Counted from the stretch's first letter, positions 54,804-63,906 are shown. The stretch is DNA of 64,000 nt from Flavobacterium potami (GCF_020026915.1 NZ_JAINUY010000002.1:1-64000), one strand, 5' to 3'. Translations and numbers: made by a program. The notes: generated by a model not told the origin, from the letters alone.

Positions 54804-55727
54804 CTAATTAGAAAGTTTCAAATCATAACGTTCCTCATAAAATGTTTTTCCCCATTCTTTAACTTCTTCAGATTGCGTAAGTTCGAATCCGGCCATTTTA
54901 TACATTTCTAGGGCTTTATTTTGCAGACTTGTCGTAAGTAGAAAAACGTTTTTAAATTTTTTCTCTTTACAGAAATCCACAGCATCAGTTAAAAGTTTTT
55001 TACCAATTCCTAATCCTCTAAAGGTAGGATCGAGCAGAAACCATCGCAATTGTGCTTCTTGATTAGGCTGATGTATAATTGCAACACAGCCAACAATTTT
55101 ATTGTTGTATTCTGCCATCCAGATTCGGTCGTTTTCTGGAGAATATTTTTCTAAAAAATCGTAAAAAGTCTTGATTACATATTTCTCAAAATCAGTTGAG
55201 AAGTTGTATTCTTTTCCATAAATCGCACCATGTAAATGAATAATGTAGCCAATATCTCCAGGAGTAATTTCATGACGGTATACAATATCTTCTCGCACGA
55301 TTTTGTTTTCTGTAAGCAGATTTCTAACCGTGTTCATCGAATCGACTAAAATCTCTTTTTCTGATGAATTTAGTTTCTCTATTTTACCTTCAATCTTGTT
55401 TTCAGATTTGTCATTTAAAATACTTAATAATTCATTTCCAGAATTTGTCAGTTTAATGTTGGAAGCGCGTTTGTCTTCTGTAGAAGTAACTTTCTCAATT
55501 AAATTTTCTTTTAAGAAACGTTTTAAAATTCGGCTTAAATAGCCTTTGTCCAAATTTAAAATTTCAGTTATTTTCTGCGCGGTTATAGAGTTGCTTTCGC
55601 TGATTTCGTATAGGATTCGAATTTCGGTCAAAGAATATTCGCTATCCAAATAATGCTGACTTAAGATATCTAAATGTGCGGTGTAAAATCGATTAAAACT
55701 TCTAATTTTTGAAGTAATGGTATTCAT
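54804..55727 (-). CDS. MarR-type regulator fused to GNAT acetyltransferase
   Basis: 307 residues. Residues ~1-140 form a MarR winged helix (YSLTEIRILYEISESNSITA, LNLDKGYLSRILKRF, with wing TEDKRASNIKLT). Residues ~150-305 form a GNAT fold with the acetyl-CoA loop FRGLGIGKKLL and MAGFELT. This fusion is a known class that may couple acetylation of a small molecule or protein to gene control. Two palindromes overlap its own promoter. The acceptor substrate is unknown. Confidence 0.93.
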   Translation of the reverse strand: MNTITSKIRSFNRFYTAHLDILSQHYLDSEYSLTEIRILYEISESNSITAQKITEILNLDKGYLSRILKRFLKENLIEKVTSTEDKRASNIKLTNSGNELLSILNDKSENKIEGKIEKLNSSEKEILVDSMNTVRNLLTENKIVREDIVYRHEITPGDIGYIIHLHGAIYGKEYNFSTDFEKYVIKTFYDFLEKYSPENDRIWMAEYNNKIVGCVAIIHQPNQEAQLRWFLLDPTFRGLGIGKKLLTDAVDFCKEKKFKNVFLLTTSLQNKALEMYKMAGFELTQSEEVKEWGKTFYEERYDLKLSN

Positions 55728-55739
55728 AATTTGAGCGGA

Positions 55740-55786
55740 TTGTATTATGAATACAAATATATAAAATTAGTTGCTTTTGTCAACTA
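55740..55786 (-). promoter_or_regulatory. MarR-GNAT promoter with two overlapping palindromes
   Basis: On the minus strand, TTG (complement of 55781-55783) and TATATTTG (complement of 55754-55761) are separated by exactly 19 bases. TAGTTG-N7-CAACTA (55768-55786) covers the -33 box. TTGTAT-N5-ATACAA (55740-55756) covers the end of the -7 box and the start site. Both are candidates for MarR-type autoregulation. Confidence 0.7.
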
Positions 55787-55971
55787 CTTTGGTGTTTTTA
55801 TTTCTTTTAAATGAATTTAAAATTTATAGTTGGTTTTAGATTTCAAATGTAATAATGTATAAAAGTTTTGAAAAAGGGAAATGATGTCTTTTGAGTGGGC
55901 TACCGTGTTAAGTGTTTTGCCTGGTAGTTGTTTAGAAATGTAAGAAAGAGGATTGTTTGATCTATAAAAAA

Positions 55972-55998
55972 ATAGGGTCTTCAGATGAAGACCCTATG
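55972..55998 (-). terminator. Terminator of tRNA-Ser copy 1
   Basis: ATAGGGTCTTC and GAAGACCCTAT form a perfect 11-base stem with a 4-base loop. On the minus strand a T-rich tract follows. It lies 3 bases past the tRNA 3' end. Confidence 0.85.
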
Positions 55999-56000
55999 AG

Positions 56001-56085
56001 CGGAGAAAGAGGGATTCGAACCCCCGGACCTGTTACAGTCAACAGTTTTCAAGACTGCCGCATTCGACCGCTCTGCCATTTCTCC
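56001..56085 (-). tRNA. tRNA-Ser (anticodon UGA), copy 1
   Basis: Read on the minus strand, an 85-base class II tRNA: acceptor GGAGAAA/TTTCTCC, D-arm GCAGAGCGG, anticodon loop CTTGAAA (UGA), long variable arm and T-loop GGTTCGAATCC. The discriminator base is G. CCA is not encoded. It decodes UCA and other UCN codons. It has its own promoter and terminator. Confidence 0.95.
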
Positions 56086-56117
56086 AGTATGTTGCTATCA
56101 TTAGCTGATTGCGGGTG

Positions 56118-56125
56118 CAAAGATA
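56118..56125 (-). promoter_or_regulatory. -7 box of tRNA-Ser copy 1
   Basis: TATCTTTG on the minus strand fits TAnnTTTG, 33 bases before the mature tRNA. The sequence CACCCGCAATCAG just downstream is shared with copy 2. Confidence 0.6.
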
Positions 56126-56200
56126 ATATGTTTTTTCGATTTTGAAAATTTTTTTAATACTATTTACAAAGAAAATTTATGTAAATCCAGTATAAAAAGA

Positions 56201-56228
56201 AAAAACCCTTAACAAAGTTAAGGGTTTT
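56201..56228 (-). terminator. Terminator of tRNA-Ser copy 2
   Basis: AAAACCCTTAAC and GTTAAGGGTTTT pair perfectly around AAA, with T's following on the minus strand. Confidence 0.85.
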
Positions 56229-56237
56229 AAAATTCAG

Positions 56238-56322
56238 CGGAGAAAGAGGGATTCGAACCCCCGGACCTGTTACAGTCAACAGTTTTCAAGACTGCCGCAT
56301 TCGACCGCTCTGCCATTTCTCC
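56238..56322 (-). tRNA. tRNA-Ser (anticodon UGA), copy 2
   Basis: The 85-base mature sequence is identical to copy 1 as far as I can read, with the same anticodon and no encoded CCA. The 5' flank is also similar for about 40 bases, while the terminators differ. This is a tandem duplication of a whole tRNA transcription unit. Confidence 0.95.
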
Positions 56323-56354
56323 AGTATGTCGCTATCATTGTCTGATTGCGGGTG

Positions 56355-56362
56355 CAAATATA
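56355..56362 (-). promoter_or_regulatory. -7 box of tRNA-Ser copy 2
   Basis: TATATTTG on the minus strand, a perfect TAnnTTTG, at the same 33-base distance from the tRNA as in copy 1. TTTTG about 18 bases upstream serves as a -33 candidate. Confidence 0.65.
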
Positions 56363-56474
56363 AGACGGTTTTTCGGTTAACAAAACTTTTTTTTGGATTA
56401 TTTTTAAACTTTTTTAAAAATAATTTCCAAGTGTCTAATTGTCAGTATTTGCGAGGAAACTTTTTTTTGTGAGG

Positions 56475-56873
56475 TTATTCCAAATCGTCTAAAATTGGCG
56501 TTGGTTTTTTGTTTTCATCAACTGCAACAAACGAAAAAGTTCCTGAAACTACTGTTTCACGAAGCTCCGAATACATTTGTTCCATAAAAATATCTACATG
56601 AATTTTACAACTGGTTCTTCCAACACTGTCTACTTTTGCGACTAATTCTATTAAAGTTCCTGCAGGAATCGCTTTTTTAAAGTCAATTTGACCCGTAGAA
56701 ATTGTAACTACTTTTTTACGGCTAAAACGAGTGGCACAAATAAATGCTACTTCATCCATAAGATGAAGTGCAGTTCCTCCAAATAAAGTATCATAATGAT
56801 TTGTTGTACTTGGAAAAACGGCCTTAAAAATACGTGTTTCAGATTTTTGAATTCTTTCTTCTACTGTTCCCAT
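56475..56873 (-). CDS. Acyl-CoA thioesterase, hotdog fold
   Basis: I start at the ATG at 56873, one base after the RibB stop, giving 132 residues (MGTVEERIQKSE); longer starts would overlap RibB. The hotdog signature NHYDTLFGGTALHLMDEVAF is followed by VDFKKAIPAG-like and VGRTSCKIHVDIF strands, as in YciA/BACH-type thioesterases. It hydrolyses acyl-CoA to free acid and CoA in the cytoplasm. It is probably translationally coupled to ribB. Confidence 0.9.
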   Translation of the reverse strand: MGTVEERIQKSETRIFKAVFPSTTNHYDTLFGGTALHLMDEVAFICATRFSRKKVVTISTGQIDFKKAIPAGTLIELVAKVDSVGRTSCKIHVDIFMEQMYSELRETVVSGTFSFVAVDENKKPTPILDDLE

Positions 56874-56874
56874 A

Positions 56875-58008
56875 TTAGTAATTAACATATTCAGTAATTT
56901 CAAGTCCATAGCCAATCATACCAACACGTTTTGTCTGTTCAGTATTTGAAACTAATCTGATTTTAGAAATATCTATATCATGAAGAATTTGGGCTCCAAT
57001 TCCGTAATCTTTACTGTCAATAATAACTTTTGGAGCTTTCAAAGTTCCGTTAGACTGTAGTGTTTTAAGCTCCGAAATTCTATTTAAAAGATTTACCGCC
57101 GTCATGTCCTGATTGATAAAGATTACGGCACCTTTTCCATTTTCATTAATTACTTTAAACATGTCGTCTAATTGCTGTTCAGCGTTATTAGTTAATGTTC
57201 CTAATAAGTCATTATTTACTTGAGAAGAATGTATTCTAGTTAAAATTGGTTCTCCCGAATTCCATGTGCCTTTTGTCAAAGCAATATGGATTTGTTTATT
57301 AGTTGTTTGTTCGTAAGCTCTTAATCTGAAAGTTCCAAAACGAGTTTCAATGTCAAAATCTTCTTTTTTGACAATCAGGCTGTCGTGCTGCATTCTGTAA
57401 GCTACTAAATCTTCAATTGAAACTAATTTCAAATTGAATTTTTTCGCTACTTCAATAAGTTGAGGTAAACGAGACATTGTACCGTCTTCATTTAAGATTT
57501 CGCAGATTACACCAGCAGGTTTAAAACCCGCTAAACGTGCGAAATCAATTGCAGCTTCTGTATGTCCAGTTCTTCTTAGAACACCTCCTTGTTTTGCAAT
57601 TAATGGAAAAATATGGCCAGGTCGTGCTAAATCGTGAGGTTTAGTATTAGGGTCAACTAAAGATTCAACTGTTTTAGAGCGATCAGCTGCAGAAATACCA
57701 GTAGTGACTCCGTTTCCTTTTAAGTCAACAGAAACGGTAAATGCAGTTTCCATGTGATCGGTGTTATTGGTAACCATTGCGCGTAGATCTAATTCTTTAC
57801 ATCTGCTTTCTGTAAGTGGTGTACAGATTAAACCGCGTCCGTGCGTTGCCATGAAATTGATCATTTCTGGTGTCACTTTTTCAGCGGCAGCTAAAAAATC
57901 ACCTTCGTTTTCACGATCTTCATCATCGACTACAATGATTACTTTACCTTGACGAATATCTTCTATAGCTTCTTCAATGGTATTCAGTTGTATTTTTGTT
58001 GTTGACAT
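56875..58008 (-). CDS. ribB: 3,4-dihydroxy-2-butanone-4-phosphate synthase with degenerate GTP cyclohydrolase II domain
   Basis: 377 residues. Residues ~1-200 are a complete RibB domain ([41 protein letters not shown]), making the four-carbon riboflavin precursor from ribulose-5-phosphate. Residues ~205-377 align with GTP cyclohydrolase II, but the zinc cysteines are gone ([20 protein letters not shown] where C..RCDC is expected). The RQEGRGIGL motif is also replaced by [10 protein letters not shown], whereas DYGIGAQIL is kept. The second domain is therefore unlikely to open GTP; it may be structural or regulatory. Cyclohydrolase II must come from elsewhere. Confidence 0.93.
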   Translation of the reverse strand: MSTTKIQLNTIEEAIEDIRQGKVIIVVDDEDRENEGDFLAAAEKVTPEMINFMATHGRGLICTPLTESRCKELDLRAMVTNNTDHMETAFTVSVDLKGNGVTTGISAADRSKTVESLVDPNTKPHDLARPGHIFPLIAKQGGVLRRTGHTEAAIDFARLAGFKPAGVICEILNEDGTMSRLPQLIEVAKKFNLKLVSIEDLVAYRMQHDSLIVKKEDFDIETRFGTFRLRAYEQTTNKQIHIALTKGTWNSGEPILTRIHSSQVNNDLLGTLTNNAEQQLDDMFKVINENGKGAVIFINQDMTAVNLLNRISELKTLQSNGTLKAPKVIIDSKDYGIGAQILHDIDISKIRLVSNTEQTKRVGMIGYGLEITEYVNY

Positions 58009-58010
58009 AA

Positions 58011-59468
58011 TTATTCTTGCTTTTGAGCTGGAAAAAACCGCTCGGAAATTTTCTGAAATAGTTGTGAAATCGGAGTTGTAATCGCATCGAAATTAATCAA
58101 TCCGTTATCATTTGTAGCACGGTAAGTTAAAAGAATGGCCAGTGGCGATAGGATAAATGATGACATCCATGATCCTAAAAATGGAGACATACCGCCTTCC
58201 TGTGATAATCTTTTTCCGAAAGTATTGATAAAATGAAAAGTAATAAAGATTAAAACGGCAAATACAATTGGAAGCCCAAGTCCTCCTTTTCTGATAATAG
58301 CACCAAGTGGCGCTCCAATAAAGAACATTAAGAAACAAGCAAAAGCAATAACGAATTTCTCGTATAATGCACTCAAATGTTTATTGATTTCTCTTTGTTT
58401 GTCTTTTAAGTCTTTTTGGGTCGTTTCTATGGTGTAAATGTTGCTTGTAATATTACTTCCTGCCATTTTTAAAATATCTACCTGATCTTTGTTGGAATAC
58501 AATGACATAAGATTATTGGGCAGTTGTTTTTTCTTTATATCTTTTCTTACAGGCTGTGGTACTGCTTTTCTAATTCCGACTCTTTGATTAATGTTTTCAG
58601 AAAAAGAGACGATTTCATTATCCAAATTTTTGTTTAATGAATCTAAAGTATAACGTAATTCGTTAACATTCAACATTGCATTTGTACCAGCAATGCTTTC
58701 CTTGCTGTCGTCAACTTTGTTTAATTCTGATAAGTCGATATTGATGATCTGTTTTTTAAATTTTCCTTTTATAAAAGGCAATTTAGCGCGATCTTCATAT
58801 TTTTTGGGTGTAACATCTTGATAATAATAACCGTCATTTAAAACTAGTTGAAGAATGCTCGATTTTTCACTACTAATTAATTCACCGGTTTTGGATTTAA
58901 TAACAGTCTTATTTTCACCCATGGTGCTTGGCTTTTCATGAATGGTTACGCCTGTAAGATGATTTCCGTTTTCTCCTGTTTTTTTGTTGACTTTGATATT
59001 GTAAAATCCAACATCATTAAATTGGCCTTCGGCAATTGCCATTGCTGGTTTAGCTTGTGCTATATTTTTTCTAAAGTTTACAAATTTATATTCTGCGTAA
59101 GGAATAACATTATTTGCAAACCAAAAAGCGACAATACTTAAAACAAAAATGAAGATAATCAGAACTCTCATAGCCCTTTGCAGAGAAATTCCAGAAGATT
59201 TCATTGCAGCAAATTCATAATTTTCGGCAAGATTTCCGAAAGTCATAATAGAAGCCAGTAAAACCGATAAAGGTAAAACCAATGGTATAATACGAGGCAT
59301 AGAAAAAAGCAGGAATTTCACGACCAATATTAAGTCGAGATCTTTACCTGCTAGTTCTGAAATAAATAGCCATACTGTTTGGAGTATGAATATGAAAAAT
59401 AAGATTACAAATACCGTAGCAAATGTAAATAAGAATGTTTTTAATAAGTATTTGTCTAGAATTTTCAA
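58011..59468 (-). CDS. LptF/LptG-type (YjgP/YjgQ) permease
   Basis: 485 residues with three N-terminal membrane helices (LKTFLFTFATVFVILFFIF, MPRIIPLVLPLSVLLASI), a large periplasmic beta domain (~125-370, VGFYNIKVNKKTGENGNHL) and three C-terminal helices (FACFLMFFIGAPLGAIIRKGG). This is the fold of the inner-membrane permeases that extract lipopolysaccharide with LptB. Which of LptF or LptG it is cannot be decided. It lies between ribB (2 bases) and the LolA-like gene (8 bases), so the three are likely co-transcribed. Confidence 0.92.
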   Translation of the reverse strand: MKILDKYLLKTFLFTFATVFVILFFIFILQTVWLFISELAGKDLDLILVVKFLLFSMPRIIPLVLPLSVLLASIMTFGNLAENYEFAAMKSSGISLQRAMRVLIIFIFVLSIVAFWFANNVIPYAEYKFVNFRKNIAQAKPAMAIAEGQFNDVGFYNIKVNKKTGENGNHLTGVTIHEKPSTMGENKTVIKSKTGELISSEKSSILQLVLNDGYYYQDVTPKKYEDRAKLPFIKGKFKKQIINIDLSELNKVDDSKESIAGTNAMLNVNELRYTLDSLNKNLDNEIVSFSENINQRVGIRKAVPQPVRKDIKKKQLPNNLMSLYSNKDQVDILKMAGSNITSNIYTIETTQKDLKDKQREINKHLSALYEKFVIAFACFLMFFIGAPLGAIIRKGGLGLPIVFAVLIFITFHFINTFGKRLSQEGGMSPFLGSWMSSFILSPLAILLTYRATNDNGLINFDAITTPISQLFQKISERFFPAQKQE

Positions 59469-59476
59469 CCTTCTGA

Positions 59477-60124
59477 TTAATCTAATTTATTAATGTAGTA
59501 TTTCGGGTATTTACTCGCTACAAATGTAAATTGATTTTTTGACAATGGCTGATTGGTTTTAAAAGAATTAACGGTTAAAGTTGTTTTTGTTCCGTTTTTT
59601 CCAGTTTCAATCAGGTTGTAAATATGTTTAGTCTGAACGTCGATACCTAAAAGGATTTCTTTTCTTTGGTCTTTTCCGCTTGTCGGAACTAATTTGATGT
59701 ATTGAATTTTTCTGCCTTTAACATTCTGTACAATGTCCATATTGTATTTGTAACCAGAATTAAAGAATGTTAACATTTTTGAAGGTGTTATTGCATTATC
59801 GTCTTTTTCATTTACTTTAGAAACAGTAACTTCTTCATCTTCTGGAACAATTGTGTATGTTTTTTGTCCATCAAAAATTTTAGTTACGCCCATGAAATTC
59901 AAAACGTATTGATTTCCTTTCATAGTAACATTTCCTTTACTGTCCTGGTTGATGTTCTCTTTTGTGTTGTTTAGAGAATATTTAAAATCAATTACAATAT
60001 TGTTGTAGCTTTTTATTTTAGAAGTTACTTCGTTCAATAGATCTTTCGCTTTTTTATCCTGAGCTTGAATAGAAGTGAAGCTCAATAGCAAAATAACTGC
60101 CATTTGAAAACACTTTTTAGTCAT
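59477..60124 (-). CDS. LolA-like outer-membrane lipoprotein carrier
   Basis: I place the start at ATG 60124, giving 215 residues with a clean signal peptide (MTKKCFQMAVILLLSFTSIQAQ-type, cut ~22); ATG 60169 would add 15 residues and still begin within the short FtsK gap. The mature part (~AKDLLNEVTSKIKSYNNIVI... with KGNQYVLNFMGVTKIFDG) fits the LolA half-barrel that ferries lipoproteins through the periplasm. A LolA role fits an envelope-biogenesis operon with LptF/G and FtsK. Confidence 0.85.
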   Translation of the reverse strand: MTKKCFQMAVILLLSFTSIQAQDKKAKDLLNEVTSKIKSYNNIVIDFKYSLNNTKENINQDSKGNVTMKGNQYVLNFMGVTKIFDGQKTYTIVPEDEEVTVSKVNEKDDNAITPSKMLTFFNSGYKYNMDIVQNVKGRKIQYIKLVPTSGKDQRKEILLGIDVQTKHIYNLIETGKNGTKTTLTVNSFKTNQPLSKNQFTFVASKYPKYYINKLD

Positions 60125-60176
60125 GTTTGTGATAGAATTGTTGTTGATTTCTTGAATTTTTGCTTTCATGATTGAG

Positions 60177-62627
60177 TTAATTTTGTTCATTATTAAAAAA
60201 TTGATCAAGAGCACTTAAGTCTAAAATATTTACGCTTCTGGCCTTACTGCCTTCAAATGGACCAACGATTCCTGCTGCTTCCAATTGATCAATTAGACGA
60301 CCAGCTCTGTTGTATCCTAATTTTAATTTTCGTTGCAATAAAGAAGCAGAACCCTGTTGTGCATTGACAATTATCTCCGCAGCTTCTCTAAATAAAGTGT
60401 CTCTTTCGGAAATATCTATATCAAGATTAATGCCATTTTCTTCTCCAACAAACTCTGGAAGCAAATAAGCTGTAGCATATGCTTTTTGGGCACCAATAAA
60501 ATCTGTAATTTTTTCAACTTCCGGAGTATCAATGAAAGCACACTGAACACGAATAACATCATTGCCGTTGGTATATAATAAATCTCCTCGACCAATTAGC
60601 TGATCAGCTCCTTGTGTGTCCAGAATAGTTCTAGAATCAATTTTAGAAGTTACTCTAAATGCAATTCTGGCAGGGAAATTGGCTTTAATTAAACCTGTAA
60701 TAACGTTTACAGATGGTCTTTGTGTTGCAATAATCAAGTGAATACCAATTGCACGTGCCAATTGAGCCAAACGCGCAATAGGAACTTCAACTTCTTTTCC
60801 GGCAGTCATAATCAAATCGGCAAACTCATCGACAACCAAAACGATGTAAGGTAAAAATCGGTGTCCCGCTTCTGGATTTAATTTTCTCGACTTGAATTTC
60901 TCGTTGTATTCTTTAATGTTACGAACCATCGCATCTTTTAATAGAGAATAACGATTATCCATTTCTACGCAAAGCGAATTTAGAGTATTGACAACTTTGG
61001 CGTTATCTGTAATAATTGCATCTTCTGTGTCAGGAAGTTTGGCTAGATAATGTCTTTCAATTTTATTGAAAAGTGTAAGCTCTACTTTTTTCGGGTCAAC
61101 CAAAACAAACTTTACTTCTGCAGGATGTTTTTTGTATAAAAGTGAAGTTAAAACCGCATTTAAACCAACAGATTTACCTTGTCCAGTTGCACCCGCCATC
61201 AATAAGTGAGGCATTTTAGCCAAATCGACAACAAAGGTTTCATTAGAGATGGTTTTTCCTAAAGCAATTGGTAGTTCCATTTCAGCTTCTTGAAACTTAG
61301 CTGCTCCAATAACGCTTTTCATAGAAACCATAGTTGGGTTTTTGTTCGGAACCTCAATACCGATAGTACCTTTTCCTGGAATTGGCGCAATAATACGAAT
61401 TCCTAGTGCTGATAATGATAAAGCGATATCATCTTCTAAACTCTTAATTTTAGAAATTCTGATTCCCGCTTCCGGCACAATTTCGTATAAAGTAACAGAT
61501 GGTCCAACGGTTGCTTTAATTTGTGCAATTTCAATTTTGTAGTTACGAAGCGTGTCTACAATTTTGTTTTTATTTTCTTCTAATTCTTCCTGATTAATTG
61601 TAATTCCACCAGTCGAATATTCTTTTAATAAATCGATGGTTGGAAATTTGTAATTGGATAAATCCAAGGTTGGATCAAATAATCCAAAATCGGCAACTAG
61701 GCGAGAAGCTAAATTTTCTTCTATAATATCTTCTTCTTCCGCTTTTTCAATTACGAAAGCTTCATCAGGAGTAGCCACGATTTGAGGTTTTGGCGGAGTG
61801 ATTGGTTTTAAAATCGGATTCAGCTCAATTTCAGAAGCATGATTAATAGTTGGTTTTAATGCTTCTTTATTAATTTCGAATTGAGAATCTACTGTTTTGA
61901 TATGGATATCATCTAATTCAGGATCACTTTCGGGTTCTTTAACTTCAAATTCTTCTAAGTTATAAGCACTTTCAGGCTGTTGAACAGCAGGTTTTAAGGT
62001 TTCTAATTCTGATTTGAATTCCTTTTTAGTTGAGTCAAAATAAGACTGAATTTTTTCGGGTGATAATTTGATTTTGAAAATCAGATACACAATCAATCCG
62101 AAAAGGAGTGTAAGTAAAGTACCTGTTTTTCCAATATAATCTTGCAGGAATAAATTTAATTCATACCCAATTGTACCTCCTAATTCAGGTGCAGAAGTAG
62201 CAAAGAAACCGAATAAAACGGAAACTACGATAATAGCGAAAATATCCCAGAACCAAGTGTTTTTAAGTTTTTGAGTAGAAAGTTCTAATGCTAAAAACAT
62301 TCCAGTAAGGAAAAACAATCGTACAAATAAAAAAGATGCAAGTCCGAAACCTCTGTAGATTACCAAATCGGCAAGATAAGCCCCGAATTTTCCGAGCCAG
62401 TTTTCGGCAACTTCAGTACGATCTCCGAGTTGGTTTACAACACTTTGATCGTTTTGCCATTGTCCGTTAACATAAAAAGAAATAAATGCTACTAATAAAG
62501 CAACAGAAAAAAGAACTAAAAGACACCCTAAAACAAATTTTTGTTGTTTAGATATCTTAAAAGATCTTTTAGTTCCTTCTTGTTTATTGTTTTTTTTATC
62601 TACAGTTTCTTTTTTACTTTTTGCCAT
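60177..62627 (-). CDS. ftsK: FtsK/SpoIIIE-type DNA translocase
   Basis: 816 residues. Four N-terminal membrane helices (~28-195), an acidic linker, then the RecA-like motor with Walker A in MAGATGQGKSVGLN (~473-486), Walker B in IVLVVDEFADLIM, and IATQRPSVNVITGLIKANFP. The C-terminal gamma winged helix (~745-805, GSASLLQRKLKLGYNRAGRL) reads chromosome-orienting sequences. It moves chromosome ends during division. The DgkA gene is upstream and LolA downstream, all on one strand. Confidence 0.96.
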   Translation of the reverse strand: MAKSKKETVDKKNNKQEGTKRSFKISKQQKFVLGCLLVLFSVALLVAFISFYVNGQWQNDQSVVNQLGDRTEVAENWLGKFGAYLADLVIYRGFGLASFLFVRLFFLTGMFLALELSTQKLKNTWFWDIFAIIVVSVLFGFFATSAPELGGTIGYELNLFLQDYIGKTGTLLTLLFGLIVYLIFKIKLSPEKIQSYFDSTKKEFKSELETLKPAVQQPESAYNLEEFEVKEPESDPELDDIHIKTVDSQFEINKEALKPTINHASEIELNPILKPITPPKPQIVATPDEAFVIEKAEEEDIIEENLASRLVADFGLFDPTLDLSNYKFPTIDLLKEYSTGGITINQEELEENKNKIVDTLRNYKIEIAQIKATVGPSVTLYEIVPEAGIRISKIKSLEDDIALSLSALGIRIIAPIPGKGTIGIEVPNKNPTMVSMKSVIGAAKFQEAEMELPIALGKTISNETFVVDLAKMPHLLMAGATGQGKSVGLNAVLTSLLYKKHPAEVKFVLVDPKKVELTLFNKIERHYLAKLPDTEDAIITDNAKVVNTLNSLCVEMDNRYSLLKDAMVRNIKEYNEKFKSRKLNPEAGHRFLPYIVLVVDEFADLIMTAGKEVEVPIARLAQLARAIGIHLIIATQRPSVNVITGLIKANFPARIAFRVTSKIDSRTILDTQGADQLIGRGDLLYTNGNDVIRVQCAFIDTPEVEKITDFIGAQKAYATAYLLPEFVGEENGINLDIDISERDTLFREAAEIIVNAQQGSASLLQRKLKLGYNRAGRLIDQLEAAGIVGPFEGSKARSVNILDLSALDQFFNNEQN

Positions 62628-62645
62628 TCTTGCGTTTTCCTTTGC

Positions 62646-63020
62646 CTAAATAAATTTTGGAATATAAATAATCAAACCTATTGCTATTGCGGTCAATGCG
62701 GCAAAAAATACCGCTCCTGCAGCAATATCTTTGATAAATCCGATTCGTTTGCTGTAATCAGGATGGATGAAATCGGCAATTTTTTCAACTGCCGTATTCA
62801 ATCCTTCAATGCTTAAAACCAAACCGATGGCAAATGTTTGACATAGCCATTCGGTTTGTGATATGTGAAAATAGAACCCTAAAATCGTCATGATGATTCC
62901 TAAAGAGAATTGAACCATAACACTGTGTTCTGTTTTAATCAATTTTACAGCTCCTTTAAAAGCATAAGTAACGCTTTTTAAACGACCTGTAACAAAAGTA
63001 TTGTCTTTTTGAAACTCCAT
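62646..63020 (-). CDS. dgkA: Diacylglycerol / undecaprenol kinase family protein
   Basis: 124 residues with three membrane helices and the DAGK_prokar motif (EGLNTAVEKIADFIHPDYSK followed by IKDIAAGAVFFAALTA), including the catalytic and metal Glu residues. It phosphorylates diacylglycerol or undecaprenol at the inner membrane. The Gram-positive-like motif order suggests undecaprenol as a possible substrate, which cannot be decided here. It is 18 bases upstream of ftsK. Confidence 0.92.
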   Translation of the reverse strand: MEFQKDNTFVTGRLKSVTYAFKGAVKLIKTEHSVMVQFSLGIIMTILGFYFHISQTEWLCQTFAIGLVLSIEGLNTAVEKIADFIHPDYSKRIGFIKDIAAGAVFFAALTAIAIGLIIYIPKFI

Positions 63021-63033
63021 TAGAGCGTGTGTA

Positions 63034-63531
63034 TTATAGCGCTGCTAAAGCAGCTTCGTAATTTGGTTCGTTTGCAATTTCTGCAACTTGTTCTGTATGT
63101 AACACTTTTCCGTCTGCATCAACAACAATGATTGCTCTTGAGTGTAAACCTGCTAAAGGTCCGTCAACGATTTCTAATCCGTTTGCTTTACCAAAAGCTC
63201 CAGTTTGGAAATCTGATAAGTTTACTACATTTTCTAAACCTTCAGCACCACAAAAACGTTTTTGAGCAAAAGGTAAATCTCTAGAAATACATAAAACAGT
63301 TGTGTTTTCTAATCCGCTTGCACTTGCATTGAAGGTTCTAACAGATGTAGCACAAGTTCCTGTATCTACACTTGGGAAGATGTTTAAGACTAATTTTTTA
63401 CCAGCAAAAGTGCTCAATGAAGCAACTGATAAATCGTTTTGAACTAATTTGAAGTCAGCTAATTGTGATCCAACTGCTGGTAATTCGCCTGATGTATGAA
63501 CTGGATTTCCTCCTAATGTGATAGATGCCAT
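63034..63531 (-). CDS. tpx: Thiol peroxidase
   Basis: 165 residues of the atypical 2-Cys peroxiredoxin Tpx type. The peroxidatic Cys60 is in [15 protein letters not shown] and the resolving Cys94 in [10 protein letters not shown]. It reduces hydrogen and lipid peroxides using thioredoxin. It has no signal peptide. It starts the minus-strand run with dgkA 13 bases downstream. Confidence 0.97.
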   Translation of the reverse strand: MASITLGGNPVHTSGELPAVGSQLADFKLVQNDLSVASLSTFAGKKLVLNIFPSVDTGTCATSVRTFNASASGLENTTVLCISRDLPFAQKRFCGAEGLENVVNLSDFQTGAFGKANGLEIVDGPLAGLHSRAIIVVDADGKVLHTEQVAEIANEPNYEAALAAL

Positions 63532-63763
63532 GTTTTTTGTTTAAAATTAATGAGGTTCAAAAGTAAGGATTAATATTTGAATCTAAAAGTATTTGTTATG
63601 GGTTTAAGGAGAGATTAAGGATGGTTTTTGGATGGCCTCAAATTCACGAATTTGTAAATTATTCTAGCAAATTATTCTTAGTGATAACTGAAATTTTGAG
63701 AGAATATTGTTAAGGTTGTTTTTCTCGCAGATTTTGATGATTATGCAGATTTAACTCATTTTC

Positions 63764-63868
63764 TGTCAGGCTGAGCGGAGTCGAAGCCCGCATAAGTTGC
63801 TCCATAATTGAGATACATAATCTTTGTCGATTTGCTTTGCGTGGGCTTCGACTCCGCTCAGCCTGACA
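63764..63868. repeat. Large inverted repeat with 26-base perfect arms
   Basis: 63764-63789 (starting TGTCAGGCTGAGCGGAGTCG) is the exact reverse complement of 63843-63868. It resembles the 17717 and 36013 elements in length and TGTCA ends. It lies upstream of tpx. The preceding 63600-63760 holds CAGATT-type repeats and no gene. Confidence 0.85.
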
Positions 63869-63879
63869 AAGATTGCGTA

Positions 63880-63906
63880 AAGACTGAGACTGAAAACTGA
63901 GACTAA
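63880..63906. repeat. CAGTCTCAGT-type half element
   Basis: GACTGAGACTGAAAACTGAG lies at about 63883-63902, matching the right arm of the hairpin elements at 46.7-47.9 kb. No left arm is seen. This is a single, distant copy of that family. Confidence 0.6.

Noticed and set aside
55957..56145. 62-codon plus-strand frame near 56 kb
   Set aside because: It is the complement of tRNA-Ser copy 1 and its terminator.
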